64,000 nucleotides of DNA. Source: Flavisolibacter longurius. GTDB lineage: Bacteria; Bacteroidota; Bacteroidia; Chitinophagales; Chitinophagaceae. Below, in pieces: positions 1-8,168 of this stretch. The first letter of the stretch is position 1, and every line of letters begins with the position of its first letter. A model generated the notes under the pieces. That model ran no database searches and was not told the origin of the DNA. It saw only the letters and a program-made list of their open reading frames with translations. The translations under genes and the position numbers were made by a program. The DNA is taken from positions 62,001-126,000 of the forward strand of contig JACJGO010000009.1 of NCBI GenBank assembly GCA_014163555.1. The letters run 5' to 3'.

Positions 1-224
1 TCCTTTCCGATGGTACCGATTTTTGAAACAAGGTGCATCACACCAAAAAAGATCATGAGGAGCAACAGGATGAGCCCTATTGTAACACCAGTAAAGAAAG
101 GGTCTGCCGGTGGCGTGGCGGTTGCTTCCGCTGCTTTGTCGGTTAGTTCCTGTGCGGAGCCAACGAAGCCGAAGCCGCAAAAGAGAAAGGCAAAAACCCA
201 TTTAAAATTCAATTTGTTTCTCAT
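1..224 (-). CDS. ccoP: cbb3 oxidase subunit III (CcoP), N-terminal part
   Basis: Partial gene running off the left edge; only about 74 residues are visible. It starts MRNKLNFKWVFAFLFCG, has a signal-like hydrophobic segment ending near SAQ, then a short acidic linker and a membrane helix (VTIGLILLLLMIFFGV). The cytochrome c part with CxxCH motifs would lie outside the window. It follows ccoQ by 5 bases in a ccoS-ccoNO-ccoQ-ccoP order, which is the main reason for the call. CcoP is the membrane-bound c-type cytochrome that feeds electrons to the CcoN/CcoO core. Confidence 0.8.
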   Translation of the reverse strand, partial: MRNKLNFKWVFAFLFCGFGFVGSAQELTDKAAEATATPPADPFFTGVTIGLILLLLMIFFGVMHLVSKIGTIGK

Positions 225-229
225 ACAAA

Positions 230-439
230 TCAGGCTTGTTTTACAGTATTCAATGTGTTAGTGGTATCAGGTTCCAGGTCCAGGGGCATGTGGCGCATAT
301 CGTCGGCCCGTTGCTTGTCCATTCTTTTGACCAGGTAAAGCATGGCCGCAAAAAAGAGAACAAAAACAACCAGTGAGAAAATCGGATAGATGTCAATGTC
401 TTTAATGGAAGCGGCATAGTTTTTAATATACTTAAGCAT
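230..439 (-). CDS. ccoQ: cbb3 oxidase small subunit CcoQ-like
   Basis: A 69-residue protein with one membrane helix (about residues 18-38, YPIFSLVVFVLFFAAMLYLV) followed by a charged tail, the usual shape of CcoQ/FixQ, a subunit that stabilises the cbb3 complex. It lies between ccoNO and ccoP. The family is short and poorly conserved, so the call rests on size, topology and position. Confidence 0.75.
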   Translation of the reverse strand: MLKYIKNYAASIKDIDIYPIFSLVVFVLFFAAMLYLVKRMDKQRADDMRHMPLDLEPDTTNTLNTVKQA

Positions 440-450
440 GGCTAATTTTT

Positions 451-519
451 GTGAGTTGTGAGTGGTCAGTGGTGAGTCGGTAGCATTTCATTGTTCACTC
501 ACGACTCACCACTCACCGG
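451..519. repeat. inverted blocks of 7-base repeats after ccoNO
   Basis: Read on the minus strand, the ccoNO stop is followed 4 bases later by GGTGAGT, GGTGAGT, CGTGAGT, and then, after a short spacer, by the complementary series CGACTCA, CCACTGA, CCACTCA, CAACTCA. The two blocks can pair (for example 471-479 with 502-510), so the ccoNO-ccoQ spacer could fold into a hairpin in the mRNA. The same unit recurs at 45641-45668. Confidence 0.8.
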
Positions 520-520
520 T

Positions 521-2713
521 TTATTTGTTTTCCGCTGTTTGTTTATTTTTTCCGATATCCGTGCCCAGGCGTTGCAGGTAAGCAATGATGGCAATCACTT
601 CTTTGTCGGAATCTACATTGATCTTATCCTTTTTCAGTGAAGAAGCAATTTCATCGGCCTGCTTCATCAGCTCCGCATTGGCCTTTTTGTCAAAACCTTC
701 TTCGTAGGGAACACCCAGGTTTTGCATCGCTCTGATCTTTCCAGGTGTGCTGGCGGTATCCAGCTTGTTGTCGATCAGGAAGGAATAAGGCGGCATTACC
801 GAACCGGTGGAAATGGCTTGCGGATCATCGAAGTGGTTGAAGTGCCAGGTGTTGGATTTTTTGTTGTTCCCTACACCAGCACGGCTCAGGTCCGGACCCG
901 TTCTTTTCGATCCCCACTGGAAGGGATGATCATACACAAACTCACCGGCTTTAGCGTATTCGCCATAACGTTCGGTTTCGCTGCGGAACGGACGAATCAT
1001 CTGCGAGTGACAGGTATAACAACCTTCACGGATATAAATGTCACGGCCTTGCAGTTCCAGCGGTGTATACGGCTTCACGCTGGCAATCGTGGGAATGTTT
1101 GATTTCACCAGGAAGGTGGGGACCATTTCCACCGCACCGCCAATCAGGATCACGATCAGGCTCAGAACCAGCAGCGGGGTTGGTCTGCGCTCAATCCAAC
1201 GGTGCCAGTGTTCACCTTTGTGCGGAACATATGTTTTTTCCAGGGCAGGGGCTTCAGCCGCTTCATTGGCAAGCAACTTGGCCTTGCGCACAGTTTTGAA
1301 GATGTTGTACATCATGATAATGGCACCCAGTACAAACAGGGCTCCGCCAAATCCACGCACGGCATAGAAAGGCTTCATGAATGTAACCGTTTCCAGGAAC
1401 TGGTATTTCAGTTGACCGCTCGGCGTGAACTCGTTCCACATGGAGGCCTGCATAAAGCCTGCAACATACATGGGAATGGCATAGAAGAGGATACCCAGTG
1501 TGGCAATCCAGAAGTGGAAAGAAGCCAGCTTTTTCGAGTACAGTTCTGTGCGGAAGATTTTTGGGATCAGCCAGTACACTATACCGAAGGTGAGCATGGC
1601 GTTCCAGCCAAGGCCACCAACGTGTACGTGGGCAATGGTCCAGTCGGTAAAGTGGGAGATGGCATTGATGCTTTTCAGCGACAGCATCGGGCCTTCAAAC
1701 GTGGCCATACCATAACAGGTAACGGCCACCACCATAAATTTCAGCACTACGTCTTCGCGAACCTTGTCCCAGGCGCCGCGCAGCGTAAGCAGACCGTTGA
1801 TCATACCACCCCAGCTTGGGAAGATGAGGGTGAACGAAAACACGATTCCCAGTGACTGGGCCCAGTTGGGAAGGGCAGAGTACAGGAGGTGGTGCGGGCC
1901 GGCCCAGATGTAAATAAAGATCAGGGCCCAGAAGTGGATGATGGAAAGCTTGTAGGAATACACCGGGCGGTTGGCTGCTTTGGGCAGGAAGTAATACATC
2001 AGACCCAGGTACGGCGTGGTAAGGAAGAAAGCCACGGCGTTGTGACCATACCACCACTGCACCAGTGCATCCTGCACACCGGCATATACGGGATAGCTTT
2101 TTAGGAAGCTAACCGGAATTTCAATGGAGTTAACAACGTGCAGGACAGCTACTGTAATGAACGTAGCAATGTAAAACCACACTGCTACATAAAGGTGTCT
2201 TTCTCTTCTTTTTAAGATGGTGGCAAACATGTTCCAGCCAAATACTACCCAGATGACGGTAATGGCGATGTCGATCGGCCATTCCAGCTCAGCGTATTCT
2301 TTACCGGAGGTATAACCCAGGGGCAGGGTAATGGCTGCGGCCACGATGATCAGTTGCCAGCCCCAGAAATGGATCTTTCCCATCAGGTCACTCCACATGC
2401 GGGTTTTCAGCAACCGTTGAATGGAGTAATAATATCCCATGAAAATACCATTGCCGACGAAAGCAAAGATCACGGCATTGGTGTGCAGCGGACGGAGGCG
2501 GCCAAAACTAAAATTGGCGCCCATGTTGAGCGTTTGCGGAAAAACAAGCTGCAAGGCCACCCAAAGGCCGCCCAGCATTCCCACCACACCCCAGATGATG
2601 GTGGCGTAGGCAAAATTGCGGACAAGGGTGTTGTCGTAGTAAAACGTTTCCAGGTTGCCTGCTCTTGTTTTGGCATGAATAACTTTCGGCTCTACCGATG
2701 ATTGTTGTAGCAT
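521..2713 (-). CDS. ccoNO: cbb3-type cytochrome c oxidase, fused subunits I and II (CcoNO)
   Basis: 730 residues fusing the haem-copper subunit CcoN (about 1-480) to the monohaem cytochrome CcoO (about 510-730). The CcoN part shows histidine ligand motifs in membrane helices: RPLHTNAV, WYGHNAVAFF, GPHHLLY and AHVHVGGLGWN. The CcoO part has a haem-binding CYTCH at 565-569 and a likely axial Met at about 640 (SVMPPYSF). It catalyses reduction of O2 to water with proton pumping, usually at high O2 affinity. The fusion is common in Bacteroidota, whereas proteobacteria keep two genes. It lies 9 bases after ccoS. Confidence 0.95.
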   Translation of the reverse strand: MLQQSSVEPKVIHAKTRAGNLETFYYDNTLVRNFAYATIIWGVVGMLGGLWVALQLVFPQTLNMGANFSFGRLRPLHTNAVIFAFVGNGIFMGYYYSIQRLLKTRMWSDLMGKIHFWGWQLIIVAAAITLPLGYTSGKEYAELEWPIDIAITVIWVVFGWNMFATILKRRERHLYVAVWFYIATFITVAVLHVVNSIEIPVSFLKSYPVYAGVQDALVQWWYGHNAVAFFLTTPYLGLMYYFLPKAANRPVYSYKLSIIHFWALIFIYIWAGPHHLLYSALPNWAQSLGIVFSFTLIFPSWGGMINGLLTLRGAWDKVREDVVLKFMVVAVTCYGMATFEGPMLSLKSINAISHFTDWTIAHVHVGGLGWNAMLTFGIVYWLIPKIFRTELYSKKLASFHFWIATLGILFYAIPMYVAGFMQASMWNEFTPSGQLKYQFLETVTFMKPFYAVRGFGGALFVLGAIIMMYNIFKTVRKAKLLANEAAEAPALEKTYVPHKGEHWHRWIERRPTPLLVLSLIVILIGGAVEMVPTFLVKSNIPTIASVKPYTPLELQGRDIYIREGCYTCHSQMIRPFRSETERYGEYAKAGEFVYDHPFQWGSKRTGPDLSRAGVGNNKKSNTWHFNHFDDPQAISTGSVMPPYSFLIDNKLDTASTPGKIRAMQNLGVPYEEGFDKKANAELMKQADEIASSLKKDKINVDSDKEVIAIIAYLQRLGTDIGKNKQTAENK

Positions 2714-2722
2714 CTTTGGTCG

Positions 2723-2887
2723 TTATTTAGAAGTTTTGTTTTCAGGAATGGTATCGTCAAACAGCATGCGTACCGAAGGCGTATAGTCGTCGTCATACTG
2801 GCCTTTTCTCACCGAAATGATAAAAGCCGCCAGAAAGGTTCCGGCAACAATGACACTGATGATGACCAGGATGATGATAACACTCAT
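2723..2887 (-). CDS. ccoS: cbb3 oxidase maturation protein CcoS
   Basis: A 54-residue protein starting MSVIIILVIISVIVAGTF: one N-terminal membrane helix, then RKGQYDDDYTPSVRMLF, matching the CcoS pattern of a single helix plus an acidic tail. CcoS is needed for insertion of haem and copper into CcoN in studied bacteria. It is the first gene of the ccoS-ccoNO-ccoQ-ccoP run. A TATTTTTG box on the minus strand (2905-2912) lies 17 bases before the start. Confidence 0.88.
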   Translation of the reverse strand: MSVIIILVIISVIVAGTFLAAFIISVRKGQYDDDYTPSVRMLFDDTIPENKTSK

Positions 2888-2904
2888 GGGAAGATTTTCA
2901 GGGT

Positions 2905-2912
2905 CAAAAATA
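2905..2912 (-). promoter_or_regulatory. TAnnTTTG promoter box before ccoS
   Basis: TATTTTTG on the minus strand matches the Bacteroidota -7 consensus TAnnTTTG and lies 17 bases upstream of the first cco gene. No convincing -33 TTTG box was seen at the expected distance. Confidence 0.5.
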
Positions 2913-3556
2913 TTTTTCCGGCCAACGGCAGGGGATGAGGTGTATCAAAGGATTTTATGAGAAAAATCAGGTAAATGGGACGAAGGAGTGATTTTGGTTG
3001 GGAATTGCCCGCCAGAAATTGGACCACCGTGGTTATAAATTTTCAATGGTCAATGCTCAACTACAAATTTTCAAGTGAGAAGAACCATCCATAATTCTAA
3101 CCCTTCACTCCCTTGTTCAGCGCCTTATTGCGCATGGGCTAACGCTTCTATTTGCTATAAGAAAAGAATAGCGCAATACAGCGCCTTTAGATTCTTGTTT
3201 TATCAGCCGATAAAAAAGAATTGGTTTATGCAACTTGTCGTGAGGGCTGCATTGAAAAGAAAGACTGTTTACAAAATGAAAGGGACAACCTATGATGCCT
3301 GCCTGTTGGGCGCTGGTCTGGAAAAAGCATCGGAGCATTTGCTTTTTCCTTGACTTTTTTGCTCCACTTTTTGCGTCAAGACAAAAAAGTGGAAAACAAC
3401 CTAACGCAAAACATGCCTGCAAACAACGCTGTCAATACCTCAACCGAAAGAACCGTCCTTCCTCGAGATGACAAGCATAAAACATAACATACACATGCAG
3501 GTTGTAAACTGAAGTATAGAGCCTTTCATTTTACCCTGCTTTCAATCAAACAAACA
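2913..3556. other. non-coding gap between ccoS and the copper ATPase
   Basis: About 640 bases without a credible gene. Two open frames on opposite strands here have low-complexity products without family resemblance and are not called. The only structure seen is the palindromic stretch at 3349-3392. Confidence 0.6.
3349..3392. repeat. overlapping inverted repeats, likely dispersed element
   Basis: Two interleaved inverted repeats: cttgac (3349-3354) with gtcaag (3375-3380), and ccacttttt (3364-3372) with aaaaagtgg (3384-3392). They cannot both pair at once. From memory, similar stretches (poly-T, 'ccacttttt', 'caagacaaaaaagtgg') are common between genes of Bacteroidota; a genome search would settle this. 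Confidence 0.55.
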
Positions 3557-6001
3557 TCACAATCCCCTCCGCTTCGCGGCGATTGACGTTGCCACCGAAA
3601 CAAAGGTTACAATTGTAATGGACGTCATCGGCATCAGAATGGCGGCCACCATCGGCGACATTTTCGCCTGCAACGCAATGCTTAATCCAACCGTATTGTA
3701 CATAAAAGATAGTATCCAGCTCCACAATACAATGCGTTTCCCAGCTTTGGCATAACTGATAAATGCCGGCAATTGCTGCACATGGCCACTGTCCAGGATA
3801 GCATCCGAAGCCGGTGTAAACTGGCTCGTGTTTTCTGTCACAGCTATGCCTACCTTGCTCTGTTTCAGGGCACCGGCATCGTTGAGGCCATCGCCCAGCA
3901 TCAGCACATTGGCATTCTGCTCCTGTTGCAAGGTTTTTATATACCCCAGTTTATCCTGCGGCGATTGAGTAAAAAACATGGGTGTGTCTTTCCCAAAGAA
4001 TGACCGCAGCTTTTCTTTTTCAGCACTGTTGTCGCCGGAAAGCAGGTGAAGTTTATATTCGTCGGCCTCCAGTTTAGTCACCATGTCTTCCACACCATTG
4101 CGGTACAGGTTATGAATGCAGAAATACCCTTTCACGCTGTTGTCAATAGAAACCCAGACTTCTGCAGATGTTCCCTTTTGCTCCTGGTAGCCAGCTACAA
4201 AAAAGCAGGAACCGATCCGCAGCCGCTTGCCATTAACAATAGCTTCCGTTCCCTTGCCGGTTAATTCCTTGTAATTGGTAACAGTAAAAGCTGTATCCAC
4301 GCCTTTACGAAGCAGGTGGTCTTTCACCAACCGGCTCAGGGGGTGGGCCGATTCTTTTACCAATGAATAAACGGCCTTTTTCTCTTCGCGGGAAAGAATG
4401 CCGCCAATAAATTCAATATCGGCACTGGAGGTATACGTCAGCGTACCGGTTTTGTCAAAAACAATATGATTAATGCTGGCTAAGGACTCAATCACCGTTG
4501 CATTTTTCAGGTACAGCTTGTTGCGTCCAAAGTAGCGCAGCATATTGCCAAATGTAAAGGTGGCCGACAGCAGCAGCATACAGGGACAAGCCACAATCAG
4601 TGAAGCTGAAATGGCCGGTAAAATATTGGATGGGTTGACGATAGCCCAGTACACGCCGGCAGTTGCGCACAGCGTAAACAACACCACCGTAAAATAGCGG
4701 CTCCAGGGGTGGATAAAAGATTTTTCACCGTTTTTCTGGTCGGCAAAAAAATCATTGTTGTTCCAGAGCTGCGTGATATAACTCTGGTTTACGGTTTTGA
4801 TAACCTGCAGCTCAATGCTTCCGCCCAGTTGCTTGGCGCCGGCATAAATTAACTCGCCTTTCTTTTTAAGCACAGGTGTGTTCTCGCCGGATACAAAGCT
4901 GTAATCGATGCTGCCTTCACCCCCCAGGAGAACGGAATCCGCCGGTACCATTTCACCATGGCGCACAATGATATGATCGCCTTTTTGAAGGCTGCTGATG
5001 GTAGCCGGCACTTCTCTGCCTTCCTCCAGTTTGGTAATGCCCAGTGGAAAATAGGATTTATAGTCGCGGTCGAAAGAAAACGAATCATAGGTTTTGTTCT
5101 GAAACCAGCGTCCTGCCAGCATAAACAGCACAATCCCACTCATGCTGTCGAAATAACCGGCGCCGGTGCCGCTCACTACTTCATACACACTGCGGGAAAA
5201 GGTGATTAGGATGGATAGGGCAATGGGCGCATCGATGTTGAGCCAGTTTTGCCGCAGGCCTTTCCAGGCCGAAACAAAAAAGTCGGAAGCACTGTAAAAG
5301 AAAACCGGCAGGGCCAACACCAGGTTCAGCCAAGTAAAAAGATGTTTCAACGTTCCTTCAGCGATATCGCCGGAAGAAAAGTATTCCGGGAAACTCAGCA
5401 TCATGATATTGCTAAAGCAAAAACCCGCTACACCAATTTTATAAAACTGTTTGCGGTTTACTTTTTTGTCTTTTTTTTCTTCGCCTTCATTCAGGCTGAT
5501 ATAAGGCTCGTAGCCGATAAAAGCCAGCAATTCCACCACTTTCCGAAGCGAGGTTTCCGCGTGGTTGAAAGCAATAAAGATTTCTTTGCGTTGGAAGTTT
5601 GTTTTAGAAAACAGGATGCCCGGTTGAATAGCGTGAAGGTTTTCCAGCAGCCAGATGCAGGAGGCGCAATGCATCTGCGGCAAGTAAAAGCTTACCTGCG
5701 ATTGTTTATCGTCTGAGAAGGTAATGAGTTTGTGCTGGGCTTCGGCCGTTTCCAGGAAAGCGAATTTCTCCGAGTTATACTTGCCTTTGACCTTGATGCC
5801 CGGTGTGTTGCTCAGGTCATAGTAGTTACACAGACCGTTTTCTTTCAGCAGGCCGTACACGAATTTGCAGCCGTCGCAACAAAATATATGATCATCTTCT
5901 ACAATCGTGTTGTCGCAGGTTTCCCCGCAATGGTAACACTGTACGGTTACCGGGGCCGGCTTTTTTTCTTTTGGTTTGACAGGTGCTTCTATTACAGGCA
6001 T
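3557..6001 (-). CDS. ccoI: heavy-metal P-type ATPase, CcoI/FixI type
   Basis: 814 residues. An N-terminal Cys-rich module (C22, C25, C29, C41, C42, C45) is followed by a metal-binding domain with MHCASC at 110-115, membrane helices, the transport motif CPC at 472-474, the phosphorylation site DKTGTLT at D516, HPLSR, and the hinge GDGLNDA near the C-terminus. The Cys-rich N-terminus and the CPC motif are typical of CopA2/FixI copper exporters, which supply copper to cbb3 oxidase rather than detoxify the cell. Its position upstream of the cco genes on the same strand supports this role. Confidence 0.9.
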   Translation of the reverse strand: MPVIEAPVKPKEKKPAPVTVQCYHCGETCDNTIVEDDHIFCCDGCKFVYGLLKENGLCNYYDLSNTPGIKVKGKYNSEKFAFLETAEAQHKLITFSDDKQSQVSFYLPQMHCASCIWLLENLHAIQPGILFSKTNFQRKEIFIAFNHAETSLRKVVELLAFIGYEPYISLNEGEEKKDKKVNRKQFYKIGVAGFCFSNIMMLSFPEYFSSGDIAEGTLKHLFTWLNLVLALPVFFYSASDFFVSAWKGLRQNWLNIDAPIALSILITFSRSVYEVVSGTGAGYFDSMSGIVLFMLAGRWFQNKTYDSFSFDRDYKSYFPLGITKLEEGREVPATISSLQKGDHIIVRHGEMVPADSVLLGGEGSIDYSFVSGENTPVLKKKGELIYAGAKQLGGSIELQVIKTVNQSYITQLWNNNDFFADQKNGEKSFIHPWSRYFTVVLFTLCATAGVYWAIVNPSNILPAISASLIVACPCMLLLSATFTFGNMLRYFGRNKLYLKNATVIESLASINHIVFDKTGTLTYTSSADIEFIGGILSREEKKAVYSLVKESAHPLSRLVKDHLLRKGVDTAFTVTNYKELTGKGTEAIVNGKRLRIGSCFFVAGYQEQKGTSAEVWVSIDNSVKGYFCIHNLYRNGVEDMVTKLEADEYKLHLLSGDNSAEKEKLRSFFGKDTPMFFTQSPQDKLGYIKTLQQEQNANVLMLGDGLNDAGALKQSKVGIAVTENTSQFTPASDAILDSGHVQQLPAFISYAKAGKRIVLWSWILSFMYNTVGLSIALQAKMSPMVAAILMPMTSITIVTFVSVATSIAAKRRGL

Positions 6002-6090
6002 AGTACCGGCAAAAGTTCAACTGCCGGCCTTTGGAATTAATGAGGGACATCAACGAGAAAGATGAGAAAAATCATCTCTAGACCGTGAAT

Positions 6091-6205
6091 GTCTGAACTG
6101 GGATTTGTAGGATGGATGGGATGTTTGGGATAAAAGGAAAGGCAGTTTTTTAGTACTGCCTTTCCTTTTAATGATCCGTTGAATCCCATCTATCCCAGTT
6201 CAGAC
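6091..6205. repeat. nested palindromic element, copy 1
   Basis: Outer arms gtctgaactgggat (6091-6104) and atcccagttcagac (6192-6205) are perfect 14-base complements; between them lies a 15-bp terminator stem. The right outer arm forms the last codons and stop of the Fe-S oxidoreductase gene. A second copy in opposite orientation lies at 10958-11074. For example, the reverse complement of 6183-6202 is identical over 20 bases to 10958-10977. Confidence 0.9.
6132..6169 (-). terminator. terminator after the Fe-S oxidoreductase gene
   Basis: A perfect 15-bp stem (6132-6146 with 6155-6169, core AAGGCAGT) and an 8-base loop. On the minus strand it is followed by TTTTATCCC. It can end transcripts of the Fe-S gene and separates that gene from the copper ATPase. 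Confidence 0.85.
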
Positions 6206-7515
6206 GCCCACTTGTCCCTTTCATCCGGGCTGAATTTCCAGGGGGCAAAATTGTTTTCCACATTGCTGTACATGCCATTCCATTCGGCCGGCTGGTTGCT
6301 TTCTTCCAGGGCCAGGTATCGCTTCAACTGGTTAATGATGTGGAGCGGATCGATCAGTACCGGGCAAGCCTGTACGCAAGCCTGGCAGGAGGTGCAGGCC
6401 CAGAGTTCTTCGGTGGTAATATAATCGTGCAAGAGCGATTTGCTGTCGTCCTGGAAGGTGCCATTGGCCTTTTCCCGGTTGATCCCGATCTCTTCCATCC
6501 GGTCGCGGGTGTCCATCATGATCTTTCGCGGCGAAAGAATTTTCCCGGTTTGGTTAGCCGGGCATTGTTCCGTACAGCGACCACACTCGGTGCAGGTATA
6601 AGCATCCATCAGGTTCTTCCAGGTAAGATCGGTTACGTCTTTGGCGCCAAACCGTTTGGGTCCATCCTGTGCCGCATCGGCGGGAACAGTTTCCGGCTGC
6701 ATGGCGTAGAGCACTTCCTTTTGAATTTCGGGCATGTTTACCATTTTGCCCTGCGGCTTTAACCGTGCATAATAGGTGTTGGGAAAGGCCAGGATAATGT
6801 GCAGGTGTTTGGAGTAGGGCAGGTAGTTGAGAAAAACAAAAATACCCGCAATGTGCAGCCACCAGGCACCCCGTTCAATGCCCACCAGGGTGGATGTGCT
6901 GAAGTTTTCAAAGAGTGGCGTGATAAAACCGGAAACGAAAAAATCAGTTTGCACATCCGCATAATGGCCATAGCTTTTTAGTTGCAGTGCCTTGTCGGAT
7001 GCATTCATGATGAGGAAGAGGGACATTAGCACAATCTCAAATATCAGGATGTAGTTGGCATCTTTGCGTGGCCAACCGCCGCTGAGTTCCTGCCGGTTGA
7101 GCCGAGGCACTTTCACCAAATTTCTGCGCAGCAAAAAAATCACGCAGGCAGCCAGCACCAGAAAGGCGAGGATCTCGAAAAAATTAATGACAAAGGTATA
7201 AAAGCTGCCAAGTGTGGGTGCAAACAGGCGGTGGGTACCAAAGATGCCATCGAGTATGATTTCGAGAATTTCGATGTTGATAATAACAAAACCGGCATAC
7301 ACGGCAAAGTGCAAAAAGGCAACCAGCGGTTTGTCGAACATGCGCTTTTGTCCGAACGCCATCAGCAATACATTGCGCCAGCGGTCGGGGTGGGGCTCGA
7401 AATTTTCATCGCGACCCATGTTTATGTTCTTTCTGATGAACGTTACTTTGCGGGCAAACACCCAAATAGCAAGCGCCGTTAGGAGGACAAATAAAATTTG
7501 TTGCACGATTTGCAT
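6190..7515 (-). CDS. membrane-bound 4Fe-4S oxidoreductase (HdrC/NarI-like)
   Basis: 441 residues. The N-terminal half has several membrane helices with histidines (e.g. FLHFAVYAGF, WWLHIAGIF), like a NarI-type membrane domain. The C-terminal half has two 4Fe-4S motifs, CTECGRCTEQCP at about 306-318 and CTSCQACVQACP at about 372-383. Such proteins move electrons between quinones and a soluble Fe-S partner. In Bacteroidota a CCG-domain partner gene often follows, but here the next gene is the copper ATPase. The natural substrate is unknown. Confidence 0.8.
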   Translation of the reverse strand: MQIVQQILFVLLTALAIWVFARKVTFIRKNINMGRDENFEPHPDRWRNVLLMAFGQKRMFDKPLVAFLHFAVYAGFVIINIEILEIILDGIFGTHRLFAPTLGSFYTFVINFFEILAFLVLAACVIFLLRRNLVKVPRLNRQELSGGWPRKDANYILIFEIVLMSLFLIMNASDKALQLKSYGHYADVQTDFFVSGFITPLFENFSTSTLVGIERGAWWLHIAGIFVFLNYLPYSKHLHIILAFPNTYYARLKPQGKMVNMPEIQKEVLYAMQPETVPADAAQDGPKRFGAKDVTDLTWKNLMDAYTCTECGRCTEQCPANQTGKILSPRKIMMDTRDRMEEIGINREKANGTFQDDSKSLLHDYITTEELWACTSCQACVQACPVLIDPLHIINQLKRYLALEESNQPAEWNGMYSNVENNFAPWKFSPDERDKWASELG

Positions 7516-7548
7516 ATAGCTAATTTAACCGCTGTAAAAATAGGTCAA

Positions 7549-8055
7549 ATGAATTCTGCAGAAACAAAGAGTTATATACTAGATGGCGATGCTGTAAAGC
7601 GAAAAATCAGGCGTATGGCGCTGGAGATTGCCGAGCAAAACAGCGAGGAAAAAGATTTTCTTTTTGCCGGTATTGTGGGCAACGGGGTGGTGGTGGCGCA
7701 ATCGGTGGCTGCAGAACTCAAACGCATTGTACCGGTAGCGGTCAACGTCGTTACCATTCAGTTAAACAAAAAAGATCCTCTGGAGGTAAGCCTTGATCCA
7801 CAGACTGGCATCGAAGGAAAAGTGATCATCATTACCGATGATGTGGCCAACACCGGCAAAACCATGTTCTATGCGTTAAAACCTTTCCTGCAGGCCTACC
7901 CGAAAAAATTGCAAACGCTGGTACTGGTAGAACGAAGCCACAAACAATTCCCGGTTCAAACCGATTATACAGGACTCACCATTGCCACAACCTTACAGGA
8001 ACATATTGCCGTAGAAGCAACTGAGGAAGAAATTACCGGCGCTTGTTTGTATTGA
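7549..8055 (+). CDS. phosphoribosyltransferase (PyrR-like)
   Basis: 168 residues from ATG 7549; an in-frame ATG at 7498 would place its first codons in the adjacent divergent gene, so the later start is preferred. The type I PRTase PRPP-binding loop is clear: VIIITDDVANTGKTM at about residues 99-113. It resembles the PyrR/hypoxanthine PRTase group, but the base substrate cannot be read from sequence. It is divergent from the Fe-S gene, 33 bases away. Confidence 0.8.
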   Translation: MNSAETKSYILDGDAVKRKIRRMALEIAEQNSEEKDFLFAGIVGNGVVVAQSVAAELKRIVPVAVNVVTIQLNKKDPLEVSLDPQTGIEGKVIIITDDVANTGKTMFYALKPFLQAYPKKLQTLVLVERSHKQFPVQTDYTGLTIATTLQEHIAVEATEEEITGACLY

Positions 8056-8060
8056 GGAAG

Positions 8061-8109
8061 AGCTGCGAGCCATCAGCTTTGAGCTGCTAGTTATTCGCTG
8101 TTAGCCGCT
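8061..8109. repeat. degenerate 7-base repeat after the phosphoribosyltransferase gene
   Basis: Starts 5 bases after the stop. Units read AGCTGCG, AGCCATC, AGCTTTG, AGCTGCT, AGTTATT, CGCTGTT, AGCCGCT: seven units of seven bases, strongly diverged but in phase. Confidence 0.65.
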
Positions 8110-8127
8110 TGCTCTTCTTATCCAAAG

Positions 8128-8168
8128 AATATCCCAATATCTCAATATCCAATATCGAATATCTAATA
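8128..8168. repeat. AATATC short tandem repeat at the 3' end of the DUF2279 gene
   Basis: Five AATATC copies separated by one or two bases run into the stop codon (8163-8165) of the convergent DUF2279 gene. Read on the minus strand the unit is GATATTG/C with a 7-8 base period. Confidence 0.75.

Noticed and set aside
3075-3422. Open frames of about 92 and 101 codons on opposite strands in the cco-ccoI gap
   Set aside because: They overlap each other, have low-complexity products without family resemblance, and cover the inverted-repeat stretch; not called as genes.
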